Part shown: piece by piece, positions 1 to 5,611 of the stretch
Layout: the number at the start of each line of letters is the position of its first letter
Position numbering within the stretch: the first letter of the stretch is position 1
Source: Saprospiraceae bacterium
GTDB taxonomy: Bacteria; Bacteroidota; Bacteroidia; Chitinophagales; Saprospiraceae
Reading direction: 5' to 3'
DNA: 10,720 nt
NCBI GenBank assembly: GCA_020850025.1
Contig: JADZFI010000301.1
Location: 1-10,720 of the forward strand
The notes under the pieces: model-generated
Told to the model about the DNA's origin: nothing
Database searches by the model: none
The model's input: only the letters and a program-made list of their open reading frames with translations
Translations under genes and position numbers: made by a program

Positions 1-476
1 ATGTATTGATGCCCCTGCTGGCCGAACAAAAGGCATACGACTGGCTCATTGCCGGACCCGACAGTCGGGGGTATCAGGCAACGATCCTGGAAGAGGCCGC
101 CAGGTGGGGCGTTGAACAACGGGTCCATTTCGTAGGCCCAATCAGTGAAGCAGAAAAGTGGGCTTATTACCAGTCCTGCGAAGCGCTGTTGTTTCCAAGC
201 TTATCCGAAGGATTCGGATTACCGGTGGTAGAAGCAATGGCTATGGGAAAACCGGTTTTTCTGTCGACCCGCTGCAGTTTACCGGAAATCGGTGGAGAGG
301 AGGCCTTCTATTTCCCTGATTTTGAAGCCTCCACCCTCAGAACAGTATTTGAAAATGGAATGAATGTCTATAAAAACGATCCCAATAAACCCACCCGTTT
401 AAAATACCGGGCTGCGGAATTCAGCTGGAAAGCAGCCGCAGCCCATTACCTGGACTTTTATAAGGCGCTAAGTTAG
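1..476 (+). CDS. GT4-family glycosyltransferase, C-terminal fragment (gene starts left of window)
   Basis: This is the C-terminal, nucleotide-sugar-binding Rossmann half of a GT-B glycosyltransferase of the GT4 (Glycos_transf_1) type. The frame is open to the left edge, so the N-terminal acceptor domain lies outside the window; the TTG at 6 and ATG at 9 are internal codons, not starts. Counting from base 6, the visible protein has the strand AGPDSRGY (16-23), the FVGPIS turn (42-47), and the family's EX7E motif between E68 and E76 in SEGFGLPVVEAMAMGKP. In GT4 enzymes that motif contacts the sugar nucleotide. It ends with a typical terminal helix and a TAG stop at 474-476. Donor and acceptor cannot be told from this half; a role in surface polysaccharide or lipid glycosylation is inference. 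The last codons share an 11-base string with the repeat array that follows, so the C-terminus (KALS) may have been altered by the repeat. murD is often found in this place in dcw clusters. Confidence 0.9.
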   Translation, partial: VLMPLLAEQKAYDWLIAGPDSRGYQATILEEAARWGVEQRVHFVGPISEAEKWAYYQSCEALLFPSLSEGFGLPVVEAMAMGKPVFLSTRCSLPEIGGEEAFYFPDFEASTLRTVFENGMNVYKNDPNKPTRLKYRAAEFSWKAAAAHYLDFYKALS

Positions 477-479
477 TTA

Positions 480-527
480 GAAGGACAGGAAGGACAAGAA
501 GACACGAAGGCGCTAAGACACGAAGGC
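480..527 (+). repeat. Direct repeats, 9 bp and 16 bp period, downstream of the glycosyltransferase
   Basis: GAAGGACA occurs at 480-487 and again at 489-496. AGACACGAAGGC occurs at 500-511 and again at 516-527, a 16 bp period. AAGGCGCTAAG occurs at 507-517 and also at 462-472, inside the last codons of the upstream gene. No reading frame or RNA gene is evident here. It looks like a degraded intergenic repeat of the kind scattered through many Bacteroidota genomes; that comparison is from memory and is not tested. Confidence 0.75.
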
Positions 528-551
528 AAACGCACACCCAGACGCCCGAAA

Positions 552-591
552 ACTCGAAAACTCGCACACTCAAACACTCAGAAACTCGAAC
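552..591 (+). repeat. Five tandem 8 bp units directly upstream of ftsW
   Basis: Units begin at 552, 560, 568, 576 and 584, in exact 8 bp phase, with consensus ACTC(G/A)(A/C/G)A(A/C). The array stops three bases before the ftsW ATG at 595. Unit 4 (ACTCAGAA) reappears upstream of ftsA at 5585-5592, and unit 5 (ACTCGAAC) reappears upstream of the lipoprotein gene at 2879-2886. The array would form most of the ftsW translation-initiation region, which is A/C-rich, poorly structured and has no Shine-Dalgarno sequence. No TAnnTTTG promoter element is visible between 477 and 594. Confidence 0.85.
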
Positions 592-594
592 AAC

Positions 595-1728
595 ATGTCA
601 CTCGGTAACCGCATAGCAGCAGAACTCAGGGGCGATCGCACCATTTGGATGATCGTGGCCGTATTGAGTCTGTTCAGCCTGCTGGCTGTGTTCTCCTCCT
701 CCGGGTGGGAGGCCTGGCGGTCGCGTGGCGGCAATACCACTGGCATGCTGGTGGGACACATGGTGAAGCTGGCTTTTGGGTTGTTCCTGGTGTATCTGTG
801 CCATTTGGTGCATTATAGAAGATACCAGCAGTTTGCCCGACCGATGTTGTGGTTGACGGTGCCGCTGCTGATTTTTACCCTGTTTTTTGGCAAAAACATT
901 AACGATGCCAACCGCTGGATCAGTCTGGCCGGCATCAGTTTCCAGCCTTCTGAAATGGCGAAAATTGCCCTGATTATATACGTGGCGAGGGCATTGACCA
1001 TTAAACAGGAGTATATCACCAGTCTGCGACAGGCATTTTTCCCCATTATCATTCCGGTGGTGCTGGTATGCGGACTGATTGCCCCTTCCAACCTGAGCAC
1101 GGCCATGATTCTGTTCGTGACCTGCATCCTGTTGATGTTTATGGGCAGGGTGAGCGCCCAGTACATACTCATGATGATGTTTTTGGGGATACTGGTGTTT
1201 GCCATATTGGTGGGGATAGGGAAGGTCTACCCTGAATTGGATTTGGTTCGGGTAAATACCTGGGAAAGTAGGGTGCAAACCTTCCTGCACGACGAAGACG
1301 GTGGTTATCAGGTGCAACAGGCCAAGATTGCCATTGCCAAGGGCGGAATTTTTGGAAACGGCCCGGGCAATTCCATGATGCGGCATTATCTGCCGTATTG
1401 CAATGCCGACTTCATTTATGCCATCATATGCGAAGAGTACGGGCTGATTGGCGGGTTGATCATACTGGCCTTGTACGTCATGCTCTTTCTGCGAAACGTC
1501 AGACTGGTAACCCAAAGTCCCAAGGCATTCGGGGCGTTTCTGGCTATTGGATTAAGCCTGATGCTCACCGTTCAGGCATTGGCCAATATGGCGGTGAACC
1601 TGAACCTGGTACCTGCCACGGGTCTAACCCTGCCACTGGTGTCCATGGGCGGAACCAGTGTATTGTTTACCTGCATTTCGCTGGGGATGATCCTGAGCGT
1701 GAGCAAATACATTGAGAGTCTCGAATAA
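595..1728 (+). CDS. ftsW: Peptidoglycan glycosyltransferase FtsW (SEDS family)
   Basis: FtsW is an integral inner-membrane SEDS glycosyltransferase that polymerises lipid II into septal glycan with its partner class B PBP (FtsI), which is not in this window. The 377-residue product has about ten hydrophobic segments, near 17-35, 51-72, 83-98, 121-134, 147-163, 166-184, 190-208, 273-297, 311-337 and 345-368. Family motifs appear in order: NRWISLAGISFQPSEMAK (106-123), DGGYQVQQAKIAIAKGG (235-251), GNGPGNS (254-260), DFIYAIICEEYGLIGG (272-287) and PATGLTLPLVSMGG (340-353). D272 aligns with the catalytic aspartate of SEDS polymerases. The residues just before it, LPYCNA, differ from the familiar LPEAHT form. 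The ATG at 595 gives a short cytoplasmic N-terminus as expected. FtsW is preferred over RodA because of its neighbours. murG follows after 29 bases. Confidence 0.96.
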   Translation: MSLGNRIAAELRGDRTIWMIVAVLSLFSLLAVFSSSGWEAWRSRGGNTTGMLVGHMVKLAFGLFLVYLCHLVHYRRYQQFARPMLWLTVPLLIFTLFFGKNINDANRWISLAGISFQPSEMAKIALIIYVARALTIKQEYITSLRQAFFPIIIPVVLVCGLIAPSNLSTAMILFVTCILLMFMGRVSAQYILMMMFLGILVFAILVGIGKVYPELDLVRVNTWESRVQTFLHDEDGGYQVQQAKIAIAKGGIFGNGPGNSMMRHYLPYCNADFIYAIICEEYGLIGGLIILALYVMLFLRNVRLVTQSPKAFGAFLAIGLSLMLTVQALANMAVNLNLVPATGLTLPLVSMGGTSVLFTCISLGMILSVSKYIESLE

Positions 1729-1757
1729 TCACCTTTCCTAACCTTGGTGACTACAAC

Positions 1758-2879
1758 ATGAACAACGAAACATTAAAAATAATGATCACTGGAGGCGGTA
1801 CCGGCGGCCACGTTTTCCCGGCCATTGCTATTGCAGATGCCATTAAGAAGTTGCGTCCGGATGCGACCTTCCTGTTCGTTGGCGCCAGTGGTAAGATGGA
1901 AATGGAGCGGGTGCCAAAGGCGGGCTATGACATTGAAGGCCTTCCGGTGGCGGGGTTTCAACGGAGCATGAGTTTGAAAAATCTCTCGTTCCCGTTCAAA
2001 CTCCTCAAAAGTTTGTGGCGGGCAAGAAGTCTTGTAAGGCGCTTCAAGCCCGATGTGGTGGTGGGAACAGGTGGATATGCGAGTGGTCCGGTTGTAAGTG
2101 CTGCACAGCGGGCAGGGATACCCACCTTAATTCAGGAGCAGAATTCGTTTGCAGGAGTGACCAATAAGTTGTTGGGGCGCAGAGCGAAAAAAATATGTGT
2201 GGCGTATGATCACATGGAGCAGTTTTTCCCGGCCGATAATATCGTGTTTACCGGGAATCCGGTTCGGGCCGATATCCTGCATCTGGAAGGGAAAAAAGAG
2301 GAGGGCATTCGGTATTACAATCTGGATCCAAACAAAAAAACCATCGCCATTATTGGCGGTAGTCTGGGCGCCAGAACCCTGAACAATGCCATGCGCGACA
2401 ACGTGGAGTTCTTTGAGCAAAACACAGATATCCAGGCCATCTGGCAGTGCGGCAAGTTCTATGAATATGAATATACCGCCATGGAAACGGCAAAATTACC
2501 CAATGTGCAGTGCCGGGCTTTTATAGATCGCATGGATCTGCTCTACGCTGCTGCCGATGTGGTGGTTTCCAGAGCAGGCGCACTGAGTATCAGTGAATTG
2601 TGTCTGGTGGGCAAACCGGTAGTGCTGGTGCCATCGCCTAATGTATCAGAAGATCATCAAACCAAAAACGCACTGGCGCTGGTAGAAAAAGGCGCCGCCA
2701 GACTAGTGAGAGATGCCGATGCCGGTGAAAAAATGCTGCAGGAAGTGAAACTCATCCTGGAAAGCGAAGCCCTCGCCTTCAGTCTGGGGGAAAGCATACA
2801 ACAAATGGGTCGGCCAAATGCCGCCGAAGCCATTGCCCGCGAAACGTTGAAACTTGCTGAAAATAAAGCCACTAAATAA
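1758..2879 (+). CDS. murG: UDP-GlcNAc:lipid I N-acetylglucosaminyltransferase MurG
   Basis: MurG transfers GlcNAc from UDP-GlcNAc to lipid I, giving lipid II on the cytoplasmic face of the membrane; it is a GT28, GT-B fold enzyme. The 373-residue length is normal. The N-terminal domain carries the glycine-rich loop GGGTGGH (12-18), GTGGYASGP (103-111) and EQNSFAG (127-133). The C-terminal UDP-GlcNAc domain has TGNPVR (165-170), GGSLGA (200-205), SRAGALSISE (271-280) and DHQTKNA (299-305). The start is the ATG 29 bases after the ftsW stop, placing the glycine loop at the usual distance from the N-terminus. The spacer lacks a clear Shine-Dalgarno sequence or promoter, so cotranscription with ftsW is likely. 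The product supplies the substrate for FtsW encoded just upstream. Confidence 0.98.
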   Translation: MNNETLKIMITGGGTGGHVFPAIAIADAIKKLRPDATFLFVGASGKMEMERVPKAGYDIEGLPVAGFQRSMSLKNLSFPFKLLKSLWRARSLVRRFKPDVVVGTGGYASGPVVSAAQRAGIPTLIQEQNSFAGVTNKLLGRRAKKICVAYDHMEQFFPADNIVFTGNPVRADILHLEGKKEEGIRYYNLDPNKKTIAIIGGSLGARTLNNAMRDNVEFFEQNTDIQAIWQCGKFYEYEYTAMETAKLPNVQCRAFIDRMDLLYAAADVVVSRAGALSISELCLVGKPVVLVPSPNVSEDHQTKNALALVEKGAARLVRDADAGEKMLQEVKLILESEALAFSLGESIQQMGRPNAAEAIARETLKLAENKATK

Positions 2880-2888
2880 CTCGAACAC

Positions 2889-3248
2889 ATGAAATACTCA
2901 TTGCTTCTGATAGCCTTTTTGGCCTTCACTGCCTGCCAGAAAGTCAACGACAAAAACCCGGTGCTGATCGGGCAATGGCAGGGCAGGGAATGGCTGATCA
3001 TGGATAAACCCAGCGATATTGACGCCACCCGGGTGCAGTTCGAATTCAAAGAAGACGGCTCTTACTCGGCCAGCTTCGGAGAGCAAAATCAAAGCGGTAT
3101 CTGGCGCACCGATAAAGACAAACTGTACACCACAGAAACCGGAAAAATGGAAATCATGGTCAAAATGCTGACTGTCAACGGAACCGCCCTGGAGTTTGAA
3201 ATGAATCGCGGCGGCCAAAAGGAAATACTCAAACTGGTTAAAAAATAA
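2889..3248 (+). CDS. Small predicted lipoprotein, lipocalin-like, between murG and murC
   Basis: I do not recognise a named family with certainty. The 119-residue product starts with a short lipoprotein signal: K2, a hydrophobic stretch at 4-14, then FTAC with the presumed lipidated cysteine C16. The -3 residue is F rather than L, which makes the lipobox relaxed. The mature part of about 104 residues alternates short strands and polar turns (LIGQWQGREW, TRVQFEFKEDGSYSASFG, SGIWRTDKDKLY, ALEFEMNRGG). This resembles the small lipocalin-like beta-barrel lipoproteins common in Bacteroidota. It starts 9 bases after the murG stop and ends 21 bases before murC, so it is almost certainly cotranscribed with cell-wall genes. 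A role at the envelope is inference from location. Upstream it carries the octamer ACTCGAAC (2879-2886), which also occurs in the ftsW leader. Confidence 0.82.
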   Translation: MKYSLLLIAFLAFTACQKVNDKNPVLIGQWQGREWLIMDKPSDIDATRVQFEFKEDGSYSASFGEQNQSGIWRTDKDKLYTTETGKMEIMVKMLTVNGTALEFEMNRGGQKEILKLVKK

Positions 3249-3269
3249 GCGGCAACGCAGGATAGCATC

Positions 3270-4634
3270 ATGGACTTCAACGCCATCAAAAAAGTGTATT
3301 TCATTGGCATAGGCGGCATCGGGATGTCGGCGCTGGCCCGGTATTTCTGTCTTCATGGGGCAGAAGTGCATGGGTACGACCGCACGGAAACCGACCTGAC
3401 CAGGGCGTTGACCGCCGAGGGTATGCACGTGCATTACACAGACGATGTGTCTATCATCCCGGAGGGCGTTGATCTGGTGGTTTGGACGCCTGCAGTGCCC
3501 AAAGATCTCCGGGAGCTGAATTGGTTCCAGGAAAGAGGGTATACGCTCATGAAACGTGCCGAGGTGCTGGGCATCATCAGCAAAGCCAAAAAATGCGTCG
3601 CCATTGCCGGTACGCATGGCAAAACCACCACCTCCACCATGACAGCCCATCTGCTGCGCGCCTGCGGTGTGGATGCAACGGCTTTCGTTGGCGGCATTTC
3701 CGGCAATCTGGGCAGCAATTTCGTGGAAGGCAAAAGCGAATGGGTGGTGGTGGAAGCTGATGAATACGATCGCAGCTTCCTGCACCTGCACCCTGATGTT
3801 GCCGTGCTGAACTCCCTGGATCCAGACCATCTTGATATTTATGGTACCCCGGAAGCCGTGGTGGAATCCTACAAGCAGTTCATCCGCCAAATCAAACCCG
3901 GTGGCGTCCTGATTTACAAACACGGACTACCCCTAGACGATGTGGCGGCTGAATTGGAAGCCAGTGGCAGGAAAGTATTCAGCTTCGGGATTGAAGAGGG
4001 CTACTACGAAGCTGTTAATGTGCACGTTGAAAACGGACAAACCGTTTTTGGACTGAAATCCACCATTGTCGACTGGCCTGCACTCCGGTTGAATTACCCG
4101 GGATGGCACAACGTGCTGAATGCCACGGCAGCCATTGCAGCTACACTTGGAGCCGGCGGATTTTCGACAGACATTCCAAAGGCATTGGAAGCGTTCAAAG
4201 GAGTCAAGCGTCGGTTCGAAACCATTCTCAAATCAAGGGAGGTGGTGTACGTAGACGATTATGCCCATCATCCTGCAGAACTGGAGGCTACCATTCAGGC
4301 CGCCCGTTCCTTGTACCCGGACAAAAAATTGACAGGGATTTTCCAGCCACACCTGTTCACCCGCACCCGCGATTTCGCCGATGCATTTGCAGCAGCACTG
4401 GATAAACTGGACGTATGCATCCTGCTGCCCATCTACCCGGCCCGCGAACAACCAATTCCAGGCATTACCTCGGAAATGCTACTGGAAAAGATGACCCTGG
4501 CCAACAAACAGCTCATTCAAAAAAACGAACTCATCGACCATTTAAAACATCAAAAACCGGAATTCCTGCTTACCATGGGCGCCGGCGACATTGACACCCT
4601 CATCGAACCAATTAAACAAACGCTTTTATCCTAA
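3270..4634 (+). CDS. murC: UDP-N-acetylmuramate--L-alanine ligase MurC
   Basis: MurC is the cytoplasmic ATP-dependent ligase that adds L-alanine to UDP-MurNAc, the first step of stem-peptide synthesis. The 454-residue product has all three Mur-ligase domains: an N-terminal Rossmann domain with GIGGIGMSALA (13-23), a central ATPase domain with P-loop GTHGKTTT (114-121), acidic EADEYDRSF (162-170) and NSLDPDHLDIYG (181-192), and a C-terminal domain with GWHNVLNATAAIA, VDDYAHHP (328-335) and FQPHLFTRT. The early GIGGIGMSALA and the YAHHP motif favour MurC over Mpl or MurD. The ATG at 3270 is preceded by AGGA (3259-3262) seven bases away, the only Shine-Dalgarno-like site I see before a start here. 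MurB and Ddl, often neighbours in other phyla, are absent from this stretch. Confidence 0.97.
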   Translation: MDFNAIKKVYFIGIGGIGMSALARYFCLHGAEVHGYDRTETDLTRALTAEGMHVHYTDDVSIIPEGVDLVVWTPAVPKDLRELNWFQERGYTLMKRAEVLGIISKAKKCVAIAGTHGKTTTSTMTAHLLRACGVDATAFVGGISGNLGSNFVEGKSEWVVVEADEYDRSFLHLHPDVAVLNSLDPDHLDIYGTPEAVVESYKQFIRQIKPGGVLIYKHGLPLDDVAAELEASGRKVFSFGIEEGYYEAVNVHVENGQTVFGLKSTIVDWPALRLNYPGWHNVLNATAAIAATLGAGGFSTDIPKALEAFKGVKRRFETILKSREVVYVDDYAHHPAELEATIQAARSLYPDKKLTGIFQPHLFTRTRDFADAFAAALDKLDVCILLPIYPAREQPIPGITSEMLLEKMTLANKQLIQKNELIDHLKHQKPEFLLTMGAGDIDTLIEPIKQTLLS

Positions 4635-4650
4635 TAAACAGGGCCCCCGT

Positions 4651-4677
4651 CCTTCAAACCCCTCAAACCCCTCAAAC
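4651..4677 (+). repeat. Three tandem 9 bp units upstream of ftsQ
   Basis: Units start at 4651, 4660 and 4669. The first is CCTTCAAAC; the other two are CCCTCAAAC. The core CTCAAAC also occurs in the ftsW leader (569-575). The array fills most of the 50-base murC-ftsQ spacer and ends seven bases before the GTG start of ftsQ. The murC stop at 4632-4634 and the array are joined by a GC-rich stretch. No promoter or terminator is visible. Confidence 0.8.
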
Positions 4678-4684
4678 ATTAACC

Positions 4685-5455
4685 GTGCTACTGCCTCGCA
4701 TTCCATACACGCGCCTCGCCTGGTTGTTATTTCTGTTCATAACAGGAATGATCTGGCTCATAGCGCGCAACAGGAAGGCCAACACATTTGTGGAAGGGCT
4801 GCAGGTGGAGGTAAAAGAACTGCCGGGAGGAGATAAGTTGATCAGCGAGAATGATGTGCGCCAGATGCTTGTAAAAGCTTTTGGCAATGACCTGGAAAAC
4901 TCCGAGTTGGCCAGCCTGGATGTGGAGCGAATGGAACGTGTACTGGAGATGGACCCATTTGTGAAAGATGCAGATGCCTACATTGATCAAAACAACCAGG
5001 TACACATAGATGTGGTGCAAAGGGAGCCGCTGTTGAGAGTATTGGATAATCAGGGAAACAACTATTATCTGGATGCTTCAGGCAAAAAGATGCCTCCTTC
5101 CAAAAATTTCGCAGCAAGAGTGATCGTAGCTACCGGCAATATTGCTCCGTATACCCCGGAATTCCGGGAAAAGAGAAAAAGCAGTTTGAAAGACTTGTAC
5201 CAAATTACTCAGACACTGTTGGCGGACGATTTTTTTCATGCTTTCATTCAGCAAATCCACGTCACCAACACCGGAGAGTTTGTGCTGGTGCCGCTCATAG
5301 GGGATCAGAAAATTATCCTTGGATCGGCACGGAAACTGGAAGACAAGCTGCAAAGACTGAAGATTTTTTACAAGGAAGGAATGCCCTATGAAGGCTGGAA
5401 CAAATACAGCACCATCAACCTGAAATACAGTGGTCAGGTGGTATGTAAACGATAG
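4685..5455 (+). CDS. ftsQ: Cell division protein FtsQ, GTG start
   Basis: FtsQ is a bitopic inner-membrane protein whose periplasmic domains bind FtsL and FtsB and couple ring assembly to septal synthesis. The 256-residue product has a nine-residue basic N-terminus, one membrane segment (about 11-27) and a periplasmic part. Residues about 36-118 look like a POTRA domain: an ISENDVRQML helix, LDVERMERVLEMDPFVKDADAYID, then HIDVVQREPLLRV, the standard FtsQ transition. The end, INLKYSGQVVCKR, matches what I remember of Bacteroidota FtsQ proteins. The GTG at 4685 is the first usable start in this open frame after the murC stop; the next ATG (M22) would cut into the membrane segment, so GTG is chosen. 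FtsQ is poorly conserved, so position between murC and ftsA carries weight. Confidence 0.93.
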   Translation: MLLPRIPYTRLAWLLFLFITGMIWLIARNRKANTFVEGLQVEVKELPGGDKLISENDVRQMLVKAFGNDLENSELASLDVERMERVLEMDPFVKDADAYIDQNNQVHIDVVQREPLLRVLDNQGNNYYLDASGKKMPPSKNFAARVIVATGNIAPYTPEFREKRKSSLKDLYQITQTLLADDFFHAFIQQIHVTNTGEFVLVPLIGDQKIILGSARKLEDKLQRLKIFYKEGMPYEGWNKYSTINLKYSGQVVCKR

Positions 5456-5496
5456 AAAACTCACCCAATAAAAAATAAAACAAATGAAACAAAAAT

Positions 5497-5529
5497 TTTG
5501 ACACAAAATATTTAAAATAAATACCTTTG
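5497..5529 (+). promoter_or_regulatory. Bacteroidota-type promoter upstream of ftsA
   Basis: TTTG at 5497-5500 and TACCTTTG at 5522-5529 match the Bacteroidota housekeeping sigma consensus (-33 TTTG, -7 TAnnTTTG) with a 21-base spacer. The surrounding 5460-5525 is AT-rich, unlike the genes. The predicted start of transcription lies near 5534-5537, giving a leader of about 75 bases before the ftsA ATG. The leader is GC-rich at first and includes the octamer ACTCAGAA at 5585-5592 shared with the ftsW leader. The same -33 region also reads TTGACA, but no good TATAAT follows at 17 bases. This promoter would let ftsA-ftsZ be expressed separately from ftsW-ftsQ. Confidence 0.75.
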
Positions 5530-5611
5530 ACGCGGGGAAGAGTTTCGTCCGCCGATTGGGTATCCACGAACCATTAACACCGAAACTCAGAACATTTAAA
5601 ATTAACACATT

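Noticed and set aside
6..11. TTG or ATG at the left edge as the start of the glycosyltransferase
   Set aside because: The frame is open to the window edge and the product would lack the N-terminal half of a GT-B enzyme; the gene clearly begins outside.
480..591. Possible CRISPR array
   Set aside because: Units are 8 to 16 bases with no regular unique spacers of 25-40 bases and no cas genes nearby.
598..1515. 305-residue reverse-strand open frame opposite ftsW
   Set aside because: It is rich in His and Gln with no domain or signal, and mirrors the codon pattern of a fully convincing ftsW.
1739..1746. TAACCTTG as a promoter -7 element for murG
   Set aside because: One mismatch to TAnnTTTG, no TTTG at the right distance, and the start of transcription would fall almost on the ATG.
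1729..1750. TCACC/GGTGA inverted repeat between ftsW and murG as a terminator
   Set aside because: Only five pairs with a 12-base loop and no T-run.
2898..3923. 341-residue reverse-strand open frame opposite the lipoprotein gene and murC
   Set aside because: No recognisable motif; its composition (His, Phe, Gly) is typical of antisense frames, and both forward genes are well supported.
5484..5501. Five-codon leader peptide (ATG AAA CAA AAA TTT TGA)
   Set aside because: It lies upstream of the predicted transcript start of ftsA, so it would not be in the leader; it is likely a chance frame in AT-rich DNA.
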